A stretch of DNA of 64,000 bases from Gordonia humi (lineage in GTDB: Bacteria > Actinomycetota > Actinomycetes > Mycobacteriales > Mycobacteriaceae). A model generated the notes under the pieces. The model ran no database searches. It saw nothing but the letters and a program-made list of their open reading frames with translations, and had not been told where the DNA came from. Below, piece after piece: positions 8,587 to 16,581 of this stretch; the stretch's first letter is position 1; each line of letters starts with the position of its first letter. A program made the translations under genes and the position numbers. The stretch spans positions 3,844,001 through 3,908,000 of the forward strand of contig NZ_JACIFP010000001.1 of assembly GCF_014197435.1 (NCBI RefSeq). The letters are read 5' to 3'.

Positions 8587-8595
8587 CCGCGCCCC

Positions 8596-8624
8596 GCAGC
8601 CGATCCACGGTGATCGGCCGCTGC
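8596..8624 (+). promoter_or_regulatory. Hairpin between leader ORF and FBP gene
   Basis: GCAG-CCGATC (8596-8605) can pair with GATCGG-ccg-CTGC (8612-8624), leaving a CACGGT loop and a three-base bulge. It starts ten bases after the leader stop codon, where a ribosome could influence folding. No T-run follows, so it is a weak attenuator candidate only. Confidence 0.3.
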
Positions 8625-8664
8625 AGCGTTCCCTCATCCCCTTGACATCAGAAGGTCATTCGCC

Positions 8665-9159
8665 ATGCGCACCCCCACTCAGAAGCAGATCCTGTCCGCG
8701 TTCCGCGGCGCCACCAAGAGCGAGATCTCGAAGGTCACGTTCCCATCCGACTTCGCCGACATCGACTTCAGCCGCCGCGAGTTCTACGGCTGGCGCGACG
8801 CGAAGATGCCACGCCGGGCGTATGTCGTCGTCGAACGCGACGACGAGTTCGTCGCCCTGCTCCTCAACCGTTCCGAGGCCAAGCCGCGCCGTCGAGCCAT
8901 GTGCTCGTGGTGCCGCGACGTCGACATCACCGAGGACGCGCTGCTCTACACGGTGCGCCGCGCCGGAGCACGCGGCCGCAAGGGCGACACGCTCGGCATC
9001 CTGGTCTGCGAGGACTTCAACTGTCCGAAGCACGCACGTAAGCTGCCTCCCGCCTATCACAAGGGCACCGACGTCGACGCGATCCGCGAACAGCAGGTCG
9101 CCGACATGGAACGGCGTGTGCAGACGTTCGTCTCCGAGGTGCTCTCCACTCAGGAGTGA
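8665..9159 (+). CDS. FusB/FBP-type elongation factor G-binding protein
   Basis: A 164-residue protein of the FBP family (C-terminal treble-clef zinc finger, PF16571). The zinc ligands appear as C80-x2-C83 and C115-x4-C120. Staphylococcal FusB binds EF-G and frees it from fusidic-acid-stalled ribosomes; actinobacterial homologues are abundant but little studied. GAAGG lies nine bases before the ATG. The preceding leader ORF and hairpin suggest translation-linked control. Resistance to fusidic acid is an inference from the family, not shown here. Confidence 0.88.
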   Translation: MRTPTQKQILSAFRGATKSEISKVTFPSDFADIDFSRREFYGWRDAKMPRRAYVVVERDDEFVALLLNRSEAKPRRRAMCSWCRDVDITEDALLYTVRRAGARGRKGDTLGILVCEDFNCPKHARKLPPAYHKGTDVDAIREQQVADMERRVQTFVSEVLSTQE

Positions 9160-9317
9160 CGCTCTGCCCGCGATCACTGATACGCGAATGTGGTCGCGGG
9201 CGGAATCCGTCGCAGGGCGCGCGGCGATCACCGCGCCGCGCGCCCGAGCGGCGTGGTGGTGCGACGAGACGGCATTCCGCCCCTGCTCCCCGAGGGTTGA
9301 CGCAGCGGAAAACCGGC

Positions 9318-9333
9318 ATCCCCCCAGGGGGAT
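9318..9333. promoter_or_regulatory. CsoR-type palindromic operator
   Basis: ATCCCCC-CA-GGGGGAT is a perfect inverted repeat with a two-base centre, the G/C-tract palindrome typical of CsoR/RcnR/CstR operators. It lies 50 bases before the DUF302 gene, which is followed by a CsoR-family regulator gene. Autoregulation of this two-gene operon is the natural reading. Confidence 0.75.
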
Positions 9334-9383
9334 ATGCGATACTGGAGGAGCGACACAGAGCCCGTCCGAGAGGAGCACCCGAA

Positions 9384-9788
9384 ATGCCCGACTTCACGCT
9401 GTCCGCCACCGTCCCGACGCCGTACGACCAGACCGTCGCCGACGTGCGCTCCGCACTCGCCGACGCAGGTTTCGGCGTCCTGACCGAGATCGACATCAAG
9501 GCCACCCTCAAGACCAAGATCGACGTCGACGTCGCGCCGAAGATCATCCTGGGCGCGTGCCGGCCGCAACTGGCCCATGCCGCCCTGACCGCCGACCCAC
9601 GCGTCGCGTCGTTGCTTCCCTGCAACGTCGTGGTCAGCGCGAACGACGACGGATCGTCACTCGTGGAGATCATGGACCCCGGCGTCATGGAGGAGTTCAC
9701 CGGAACGGCGGCACTGGGCCCGATCGCGGCGGATGCGCGCACCCGCCTGTCCGGAGTCCTCGACGCCCTGACCTCGACCGCCCGCTAG
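9384..9788 (+). CDS. DUF302 domain protein
   Basis: A 134-residue cytoplasmic protein that matches the DUF302 fold pattern. It starts with a TVPTPYDQTVADVRSALADAGFGVLTEIDIKATLK segment split over two strands and a helix, then an LGACRPQLAHAAL segment. The cysteine in LGACRP is common in the family. GAGAGGAGC precedes the ATG. DUF302 genes are often next to CsoR/CstR regulators and sulfur or metal handling genes; biochemical function is unknown. It is the first gene of an operon, with ten bases to the regulator gene. Confidence 0.85.
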   Translation: MPDFTLSATVPTPYDQTVADVRSALADAGFGVLTEIDIKATLKTKIDVDVAPKIILGACRPQLAHAALTADPRVASLLPCNVVVSANDDGSSLVEIMDPGVMEEFTGTAALGPIAADARTRLSGVLDALTSTAR

Positions 9789-9798
9789 AGTCGCGACG

Positions 9799-10056
9799 AT
9801 GCAACTCCCCGCCGACGACGTCAGACCGATCCTCACCCGCCTGCGCCGCGCGCACGGTCATCTCGCAACGGTGATCCACATGCTGGATGAGGGCGCCGAA
9901 TGCGAGGACGTCCTGCCCCAACTCGCCGCCGTCGACAAGGCCCTGCGTCGCAGCGGCTACGCGATGGTCGCGACCGGCCTCGAACACTGTCTGACGACCG
10001 AACCCGACAACGTCGATCAGGACAAGCTCGAGAGACTGTTCCTCTCGTTCGCGTAG
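9799..10056 (+). CDS. CsoR/CstR-family metal- or persulfide-sensing repressor
   Basis: An 85-residue all-helical DUF156 repressor with RLRRAHGHLATVIHMLDEG and DVLPQLAAVDKAL. C35 and C64 are 29 residues apart, as in CsoR (C36/C65) and CstR (C31/C60). The copper-ligand His of CsoR, four residues before the second Cys, is replaced by Gly60; H63 directly before C64 is not at that position. This favours a CstR-like dithiol sensor or a changed metal site over classic Cu(I) sensing. It probably represses its own operon through the palindrome at 9318-9333. Confidence 0.9.
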   Translation: MQLPADDVRPILTRLRRAHGHLATVIHMLDEGAECEDVLPQLAAVDKALRRSGYAMVATGLEHCLTTEPDNVDQDKLERLFLSFA

Positions 10057-10107
10057 ACCCGTCGGAATCCGACTACGGGCGCGATCGACCGAACACGCCC
10101 GCGGTAT

Positions 10108-10144
10108 CGGTTCGCGCGCCCCGTCCGACACGGAGCGCGAACCG
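10108..10144. terminator. Hairpin between convergent genes
   Basis: CGGTTCGCGC (10108-10117) pairs with GCGCGAACCG (10135-10144). An inner CCGT/ACGG stem lies inside the loop. It sits between the CsoR-family gene and the convergent monooxygenase gene, so it could terminate both. Confidence 0.5.
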
Positions 10145-10167
10145 ACGCCCGCGGCGTGAGACTCGAG

Positions 10168-11277
10168 TCAGCGCGACGAGATCGCGCGATCGCGTCGTTC
10201 GGTGGCCAGCATCGCCTCCCGCGCGGCACGCCGACCGGCGCGCGTCGCGCCGAGCGTCGAGGCGCTTCGCCCGTAGCCGACGAGGAACAGTCCCGGCGCC
10301 TTGACGACGCTCACATCGTCGTCGGCCATGAGCACACCACCGGTACGTTCCCGAATACCCAGTGGTGCGAGATGTCCGAGCGAGGCGCGGAATCCGGTGG
10401 CCCACAGGATCACGTCCACGCGCTCATGAGTGCCGTCGGCGAAGTCGACGCCGTCGTCGGTCAACGCCCGGACCGGTCCGCGCGAGACGAGCACACCCCG
10501 GTCGATGGCGTCGAGCACGGCGGGCGAGGTCGGCAGGCCGGTCTCGGCGACGACGCTGCGCGGCCGCAGTCCGGCGCGAGTGCGGGCGGCCACACGCATC
10601 TCCACCTCTCGACCGGCGTTCGTGTCGAACGGACAGTCTCGCCACCGCGGCGGCGTCCGCGTGGACCACAGCGTGTCGACGCCGCTCTCGTCGAACAACA
10701 TGACGAACTGGATCGCCGAGATTCCACCGCCCACCACGAGCACGCGCCGCCCCACGAAGTCGGTCGGCGTCGTGAAGTCTCGGGTGGTGAGCTGACGACC
10801 GCCGAAGCGGCCCGGATACCAGGGCACATACGGTCGGTCCCACGTCCCGGTCCCCGACACCACGGCGCCGGCGAGGTACACGCGCGTCGCACCGTCGGGC
10901 CCGTCGGCCGTCACTCGGAACCGGGCGTCGCCGTCGTCGACCGTCTCGACCGACCGCACGCGCCACGGCCGCTGCACCTTCAACGACTTCTCGTTCTCGT
11001 AGCGGCCGTAATAGCGCTTGACCACCTCCCGCGCCGGCTCCGCCGGATCTGCCGGACCGATTGCCGAATCGGGCAGATCATGCAGTCCGTTGACATGATC
11101 GAATGTCAGCGCGTCCCACCGGTGGCTCCATGCACCGCCCGGGGTCGGGTTGGCGTCGAGGACCTCCATGTCCACGCCGGGCGTCAGACCCGCGCGGACG
11201 AGGAAGTACGCCGCGGACAAGCCGGCCTGTCCCGCCCCGATCACAACGACCCGTCGGTGTCGCACTGGTGGATTCAC
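10168..11277 (-). CDS. FAD/NAD(P)-dependent flavoprotein monooxygenase
   Basis: A 369-residue flavoprotein. It has the FAD Rossmann motif GAGQAGLSAAY, a central NADP motif GGGISAIQ, the ATGFR motif, and a C-terminal LFLVGYGRSASTLGATRAG segment. This order matches YUM/CzcO-like single-component monooxygenases and related putative flavoprotein oxidoreductases. The chosen GTG is at 11277. It is divergent from a TetR gene, and the cluster of palindromes between them suggests that the regulator also controls this gene. The substrate, possibly a xenobiotic also exported by the neighbouring pump, is unknown. Confidence 0.88.
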   Translation of the reverse strand: MNPPVRHRRVVVIGAGQAGLSAAYFLVRAGLTPGVDMEVLDANPTPGGAWSHRWDALTFDHVNGLHDLPDSAIGPADPAEPAREVVKRYYGRYENEKSLKVQRPWRVRSVETVDDGDARFRVTADGPDGATRVYLAGAVVSGTGTWDRPYVPWYPGRFGGRQLTTRDFTTPTDFVGRRVLVVGGGISAIQFVMLFDESGVDTLWSTRTPPRWRDCPFDTNAGREVEMRVAARTRAGLRPRSVVAETGLPTSPAVLDAIDRGVLVSRGPVRALTDDGVDFADGTHERVDVILWATGFRASLGHLAPLGIRERTGGVLMADDDVSVVKAPGLFLVGYGRSASTLGATRAGRRAAREAMLATERRDRAISSR

Positions 11278-11339
11278 GTCGATGACAACTCGCCGACGGG
11301 CGCGGTCATTCCTTCACGTCTTGTCGATCACATTCACTG

Positions 11340-11377
11340 GTGCAATATTTGCACTCGTGCAATACTGCACTAGTGCA
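11340..11377. promoter_or_regulatory. Clustered palindromic TetR operators
   Basis: Three overlapping or adjacent palindromes share a TGCA core: GTGCAA-TAT-TTGCAC (11340-11354), GTGCA-ATAC-TGCAC (11357-11370) and TGCACTAGTGCA (11366-11377). The last overlaps the likely GTG start of the TetR gene. Repressor binding would block both divergent promoters and possibly translation initiation. Confidence 0.8.
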
Positions 11378-11966
11378 AGTTTCTCAGCCATCCCTTCGCG
11401 AGCGCCAACGTCTCGAAACGCTGACTCGTCTGCACGATGCGGCCCTCGACCTCGTTCAGGAGAACGGCCTCACCGAGACGACGGTCAGCGCCATCGCCGA
11501 CCGCGCGGGCGTCTCGCGCCGTACCTTCTTCAACTACTTCGCGTCCAAAGAGGACGCGGTCCTGGGCGCCGGGGCCCCAGCCCTCCCTCCGGACTCCGTC
11601 GACCACCTGTTGGACGTCCCGGGCCAGCTCGAACGTGCCGTTCGGATCGTGTTCGCAACCGCGTCGAGCATCCGACACGTCCGGAACAGGCCGGCCGATC
11701 GACGCGCTCTCGTGCTCGTTCACCCCGAACTGCAACTCCGTAGCCAGCACCACGCGATCGCAGCCCAAGACCTGATCGCCAAGGCGCTGGCCGAGCGCTA
11801 CGACGACGGCGACGACCTGGACCGTGCGATGTCGCTCATCATGCTCGCGACCGCGATCATGCGCTTCTCCTACACCCGTGACCCCGATTCGATCGACGAC
11901 CCGACCCGCCCCGCGGTCGCCGAATCGATCACCGTCTTTCGAAACACCCTCAAGGACCTCACATGA
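11373..11966 (+). CDS. TetR-family regulator of the efflux operon
   Basis: A 197-residue TetR protein with the HTH TVSAIADRAGVSRRTFFNYF, the form typical of efflux-pump repressors. GTG 11373 is preferred to 11340 because the earlier 11 codons lie inside the operator repeats. Its stop codon overlaps the ATG of the DHA2 transporter gene (ATGA), so the two are translationally coupled and the regulator almost certainly controls the pump. The inducer is unknown. Confidence 0.92.
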   Translation: MQVSQPSLRERQRLETLTRLHDAALDLVQENGLTETTVSAIADRAGVSRRTFFNYFASKEDAVLGAGAPALPPDSVDHLLDVPGQLERAVRIVFATASSIRHVRNRPADRRALVLVHPELQLRSQHHAIAAQDLIAKALAERYDDGDDLDRAMSLIMLATAIMRFSYTRDPDSIDDPTRPAVAESITVFRNTLKDLT

Positions 11967-13636
11967 CGACCTCCGTAGAGACACGCCCCGCCACGGGCAT
12001 GTCTCAGAAGAACATCATCCTGCTGTTCATCGGCCTGATGGTCACGATGCTGCTGGCATCGCTCAACCAGACCGTGCTCTCCACCGCGCTCCCGACGATC
12101 GTGGGCGAGCTCAACGGCGTCGATCAGATGACATGGGTCATCACCGCCTACATCCTCGCGATGACGATCGTGATGCCCGTCTACGGCCGCATCAGCGACC
12201 TGCTGGGACGCAAACCGGTCATCCTGTTCGCCATCACGGTGTTCATCGCCGGATCCGTCGTCGGCGCACTCGCCGGAAACATCATGTGGCTGATCGTCGC
12301 CCGTGTCATCCAGGGTCTGGGCGGCGGCGGTCTGATGATCCTCGCGCAGGCGGCCATCGCCGACGTCGTCTCCCCGCGCGATCGCGGGCGTTACATGGGA
12401 TTCATGGGCGCGGTCTTCGCCGTGGCATCCGTCGCCGGGCCGCTGCTCGGCGGCTGGCTCACCGAGGGACCGGGCTGGCGCTGGGCGTTCTGGCTGAACG
12501 TCCCGCTCGGCGCACTCGCCATCGTCGCGACCATCGCCTTCATGCGCATCCCGAAGCCGCAGCACGACGAACGTCCACGCCTGGACTTCGAGGGCATGGC
12601 CCTCATCGCACTCGCGACCACGGCGATCGTTCTCATCGGAACCTGGGGCGGCAGCCAGTACGACTGGGTCAGCCCGCAGATCATCGTCCTGATCGTCGCC
12701 GCCGTCGTCCTCGCCGTCGCATTCGTGTTCGTCGAGAAGCGCGCTCAGATGCCGATCATCCCGATGCAACTGTTCTCGCGCCGCAACTTCACGCTCACCA
12801 CGATCGCCGCGCTCATGGTCGGCATCGCGATGTTCGGAACCCTGGGCTACATGCCGACCTACATCCAGATGGTGACCGGCGTCGACGCCACCGTGGCCGG
12901 CCTGTACATGACGCCGATGATGGGCGGTCTGCTGGTCACCTCGATCATCTCCGGGCAGATCGTCTCGCGGACCGGCCGCTACAAGGTGTTCACGCTCGCC
13001 GGCGCCGTGGTGATCGGCCTGGGTCTGTGGCTCCTGTCGTCGATGCATCCGCAGACGCCGAACTGGCAGATGTGCGTCTACCTGGGGGTGTTCGGCATCG
13101 GCATCGGCCTGATCATGCAGATCCTCACCCTGATCGTTCAGAACGAGTTCCCGGGAGCGTTCGTGGGAACCGCCACGGCGGCGAACAACTACTTCCGCCA
13201 GGTCGGTGCGACGCTCGGCTCCGCCGTCGTCGGCTCCATCTTCACCTCGCGTCTGATCTCGCTGCTCAGCGACCGCGTCCCGCAGGGCGACGGAGGCGGT
13301 CTCGGCGGAGGCGGCGAGAAGAACCTGACGCCGTCGCTGGTCAACTCGTTGCCCGACGCGATCCGAGGCCCGGTCGTCGAGTCGTACAACGACGCGCTGC
13401 TGCCGATCTTCCTGTTCTTCGTGCCGCTGGCGGTGATCGCGCTGATCGTCATGGCGTTCGTCGACGAGAAGCCGCTGTCGACCAAGGTCCGCGGCGAAGC
13501 GGAGGTCGAAGGACTCGGCGAGGGCCAGGTACTCCCCGAACCGTTCGAGATCTCCGAGCCCGCCACGACGGGAGAGACCGCCGATGAGACGGCGGCCGCG
13601 CCCCGCAGGGAGAAGGGCGATCCGGTCGACGCCTGA
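11963..13636 (+). CDS. DHA2-family (EmrB/QacA) multidrug efflux MFS transporter
   Basis: A 557-residue 14-helix drug:H+ antiporter. TM1 carries motif D1 (LASLNQTVLSTALPTI), the 2-3 loop carries motif A (GRISDLLGRKPV), and TM5 carries motif C (GPLLGGWL). After the last helix comes a charged cytoplasmic tail of about 60 residues. Start MTTSVETRPA overlaps the TetR stop. The tail is longer than in EmrB itself but common in actinobacterial members. Substrates cannot be predicted; hydrophobic cations or antibiotics are usual. Confidence 0.95.
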   Translation: MTTSVETRPATGMSQKNIILLFIGLMVTMLLASLNQTVLSTALPTIVGELNGVDQMTWVITAYILAMTIVMPVYGRISDLLGRKPVILFAITVFIAGSVVGALAGNIMWLIVARVIQGLGGGGLMILAQAAIADVVSPRDRGRYMGFMGAVFAVASVAGPLLGGWLTEGPGWRWAFWLNVPLGALAIVATIAFMRIPKPQHDERPRLDFEGMALIALATTAIVLIGTWGGSQYDWVSPQIIVLIVAAVVLAVAFVFVEKRAQMPIIPMQLFSRRNFTLTTIAALMVGIAMFGTLGYMPTYIQMVTGVDATVAGLYMTPMMGGLLVTSIISGQIVSRTGRYKVFTLAGAVVIGLGLWLLSSMHPQTPNWQMCVYLGVFGIGIGLIMQILTLIVQNEFPGAFVGTATAANNYFRQVGATLGSAVVGSIFTSRLISLLSDRVPQGDGGGLGGGGEKNLTPSLVNSLPDAIRGPVVESYNDALLPIFLFFVPLAVIALIVMAFVDEKPLSTKVRGEAEVEGLGEGQVLPEPFEISEPATTGETADETAAAPRREKGDPVDA

Positions 13637-13652
13637 TCGGACCCTGCAGATC

Positions 13653-13691
13653 GAGCGGAGTCGAGATCCTCACGGGATCTCGACTCCGCTC
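13653..13691. terminator. Bidirectional terminator between MFS and FtsX genes
   Basis: A perfect 17-bp stem GAGCGGAGTCGAGATCC / GGATCTCGACTCCGCTC with a TCACG loop lies between convergent genes. Confidence 0.85.
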
Positions 13692-13718
13692 GTACAGAGG
13701 GCTCGATCAGCGTCTCCG

Positions 13719-15095
13719 CTACGCGACCGCGAGCGCGTCCACCGGCGCGATGGCGACGGCACGGCGGCTCGGCGGCAGCGACGCGGCGATCACCAGGACG
13801 ACGGTGCAGCCGACGATCGCGAGCAGTGCGGGCAGCGGCAGTCCGATCGCGAATCCGTCGGTCATCCCGCCGACCAGCGACTGCGCTCCCACCGCTCCGA
13901 GCACGATCCCGAGCAACAGCCCGAACACGACCGCCGTCCCGGACAGCGCCAACGACTCGAGGGTGATCATCGATCGGATCTGCCTGCCGGTGAAGCCCAT
14001 CGCCCGCAGCATGCCGATCTCGCGAGTCCGGCCGATCACCGTGAGCGACATCGTGGAGACGAATCCGACCGCGGCGATGATCGCGGAGATCGCGATCATG
14101 GCGATCAGCACGGTCGACGTGACCGACAGCACCTGCTCGGCGTGTCGAACATCCGCGGGGGTGAGCCCCTCCCAGCTGTGCACCGATTTCGTGAGCGCCT
14201 GCATCCCACCGGCGATCGTCGTCACGAGGGTGACTCCGATGAGCAGACCGATCGTCGATCGGGTGGTGCGCTGCGGATCGCTGACGGCGTTCTTACGGGC
14301 GATGACCGCCGACGGAGACCCGCCGACCAGTCGTCCGGCGAACGCGACAAGACCGGGGACGATGCGTCCGGCACCGAGCATGACACCGACGGCCAGCACC
14401 GCGGATCCGAAGAATGCGACGACGAAGCCCGACATGCTCGCCTTCTCCCCCAGGTAGCAGGCGCCGATCAACAGCACCACGCCCCCGGCGATGAACGCCG
14501 CCGCGGCGAGGTCCCGCAACCACGATCGGACGACACGGGTGGTCCCGGAGACCGCCGCGCCCGACAGCGCCGATCTCGACCCGATGTATGTGGCGCCCAC
14601 CGCGGTCCCGATCACCGCGAGCACACCGACGAACACCAGCGGAGGCAGGACGTCGTAGTGGGCCACCGGCAGTGTGCCGCGGTGCACGAGGGACACACGA
14701 AGCGCCCAGGAACCCGCCACTCCGACGACGACGCCCGCGAGGGCGCCGACCACGGCGACCTTGGCGACCGCGTTGACCAACGAGTCACGCAGCTGCCTGC
14801 TGCTGGCGCCGACCAGTCGAAGCAGACTCAGCTCCTTGCGCCGTCCCGCGATCACGGTGTCGACGCCGTTGCTGATCACCACGCCCGCCACGAAGAGTGC
14901 GATGAGGATGAACACGCTCGCCACGATGTCGAGCATCAGTCCGACGCTGCCGCCGTTCACGGTCGCCATCGTCCCGAGAATGCTCGACGCGCAGACCAGG
15001 GTCGTCGAGTACGTCGCCGACAGCGCACAGACGACGCCGACCGCGGACAGTTCACGCAGAGATCCGACGGTCAGTCGGGAGCTGGTGGCCTTCAT
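13719..15095 (-). CDS. FtsX/MacB-type ABC transporter permease
   Basis: A 458-residue permease with two FtsX-like modules. TM helices occur near the N-terminus, in a central cluster, and in a C-terminal trio with GRTREIGMLRAMGFTGRQIRSMI, the usual cytoplasmic motif before the second module. ATG 15095 overlaps the stop of the ATPase gene (ATGA). The adjacent ATPase and two-component system suggest an envelope-stress or peptide-antibiotic export/sensing module. Confidence 0.92.
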   Translation of the reverse strand: MKATSSRLTVGSLRELSAVGVVCALSATYSTTLVCASSILGTMATVNGGSVGLMLDIVASVFILIALFVAGVVISNGVDTVIAGRRKELSLLRLVGASSRQLRDSLVNAVAKVAVVGALAGVVVGVAGSWALRVSLVHRGTLPVAHYDVLPPLVFVGVLAVIGTAVGATYIGSRSALSGAAVSGTTRVVRSWLRDLAAAAFIAGGVVLLIGACYLGEKASMSGFVVAFFGSAVLAVGVMLGAGRIVPGLVAFAGRLVGGSPSAVIARKNAVSDPQRTTRSTIGLLIGVTLVTTIAGGMQALTKSVHSWEGLTPADVRHAEQVLSVTSTVLIAMIAISAIIAAVGFVSTMSLTVIGRTREIGMLRAMGFTGRQIRSMITLESLALSGTAVVFGLLLGIVLGAVGAQSLVGGMTDGFAIGLPLPALLAIVGCTVVLVIAASLPPSRRAVAIAPVDALAVA

Positions 15096-15847
15096 GCCGA
15101 CACCTCCTGCAGATTGATGAGGAGGTCGGAGATCTGCCTCGGATTCAGTCCCCGGTACTCGCCGACGATCCGGCCGTCGGCCAACACCAGGATCCGATCG
15201 GCGTACGACGCGGCGACCGGATCGTGCGTGACCATCGCGATCCCCTGGCCGTACTCGCGCGCCGCCGTCGTCAGCAGGGTCAGCACCTCGCGGCCGGTCC
15301 GGGTGTCGAGGGCCCCGGTCGGCTCGTCGGCGAGGATGATGGTCGGCCGTCCCGCCAGCGCCCGGACGATCGCCACCCGCTGCTGCTGTCCACCGGACAG
15401 CTCCGACGGCAGGTGTCCGAGTCGGTCGCGCAACCCGAGCGCGATCACGAGGTGTTCGATCCACGCCTCCTGATCGGCGGTCGGCTTGCGCCCGGCGAGT
15501 ACGAACGGCAGGCGGATGTTCTCCTCCGCCGAGAGCGTCGGCACCAGATTGAACGATTGAAACACGAAACCGATGTTGGTACGTCGCAGAATGGTGCGGG
15601 CGGTGTCGCCGAGGCCGACGATCGGGTTCTGTCCGAGCCAGATCTGTCCCGACGTCGCCTCGTCGAGACCGGCGACGACGTTCATCAGCGTCGACTTGCC
15701 CGATCCGGACGGGCCCATGATCGCGGTGAACTCGCTGCGGCGGATGTCGACGCTGACGTCGCGGAGCGCGTGGATGGGATTGGTCGGGTCCCCGTAGGTT
15801 CGGGACACGTTTCGCAGGGTGACCGCGGGAGCGGATACGTTGTTCAT
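15092..15847 (-). CDS. MacB/LolD-type ABC transporter ATPase
   Basis: A 251-residue ATPase with Walker A GPSGSGKST, the Q-loop region FVFQSFNLVPTLSAEENI, signature LSGGQQQR, Walker B IILADEPTGALD and switch His in MVTHDP. The FNL.P.L.A.EN motif is diagnostic of the LolD/MacB/FtsE branch. The start at 15847 gives MNNVSAP. It is coupled to the permease gene and lies 89 bases after the response-regulator gene on the same strand. Confidence 0.95.
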   Translation of the reverse strand: MNNVSAPAVTLRNVSRTYGDPTNPIHALRDVSVDIRRSEFTAIMGPSGSGKSTLMNVVAGLDEATSGQIWLGQNPIVGLGDTARTILRRTNIGFVFQSFNLVPTLSAEENIRLPFVLAGRKPTADQEAWIEHLVIALGLRDRLGHLPSELSGGQQQRVAIVRALAGRPTIILADEPTGALDTRTGREVLTLLTTAAREYGQGIAMVTHDPVAASYADRILVLADGRIVGEYRGLNPRQISDLLINLQEVSA

Positions 15848-15936
15848 GACTGCAACGCTATGGCTCTGACCTGGTCGGACACATCTGTCGCGAGGATGGT
15901 CTCGACGTACATCCTGCGATGTACGCGCCCGGACGG

Positions 15937-16581
15937 TCAGACCAGGTCGTGCTCGTACGCGTACACCACGAGTTGTACGCGGTCGCGCAGCCCGAGCTTG
16001 GCGAGGATCCGCGAGATGTGGGTCTTCACCGTCGCCTCCGACAGGAACTCGGCGGCGGCGATCTCCGCATTCGACAGGCCCCGCGCCGCGCACACCAGGA
16101 TCTCCCGCTCGCGCGGGGTCAGCTCGCCGTACTCCGGACCGGGCCGCGAGGTGCTCCGCGCCCGGTGCCGCTCGAACAGCTGCCGCGTCGCCGAGGCCGC
16201 CACCACCTGGTTGCCGTCGGCGACGGCCCGCACCGACGCCAGCAGGAAGTCGGGTTGGGCGTCTTTGAGGACGAAGCCGCTGGCCCCCGCCTCGATGGCC
16301 GACGCGGCGGCCTCGTCGACGTCGAAGGTGGTGAGCACCAGGACACGGGGCGCGGCGTCGCCGAGTTCGCGGACCAACGACGCGGTCGCGGTGATGCCGT
16401 CCACGCCCGGCATCCGCACGTCCATGAGAATCACGTCCGGCCGATCGCGCGACACCATCTCGTTGAGCCCGAGGGCCGACGAGCACTGTGCGACGACGTC
16501 GATGTCGGGTTGGCTCTCCAGGATCATCGCGATGCCGCCGCGGAACAACGGCTGGTCGTCGACGAGGGCCACGCGGATCAT
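15937..16581 (-). CDS. NarL/LuxR-type response regulator
   Basis: A 214-residue regulator. The receiver domain has phosphoacceptor D54 in ILMDVRMPG and the acidic pair D8-D9. The C-terminal LuxR-type HTH has LTPREREILVCAARGLSNAEIA and LSEATVKTHISRILAKL. The start codon overlaps the kinase stop. It likely activates the ABC exporter genes downstream on the same strand. Confidence 0.96.
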   Translation of the reverse strand: MIRVALVDDQPLFRGGIAMILESQPDIDVVAQCSSALGLNEMVSRDRPDVILMDVRMPGVDGITATASLVRELGDAAPRVLVLTTFDVDEAAASAIEAGASGFVLKDAQPDFLLASVRAVADGNQVVAASATRQLFERHRARSTSRPGPEYGELTPREREILVCAARGLSNAEIAAAEFLSEATVKTHISRILAKLGLRDRVQLVVYAYEHDLV

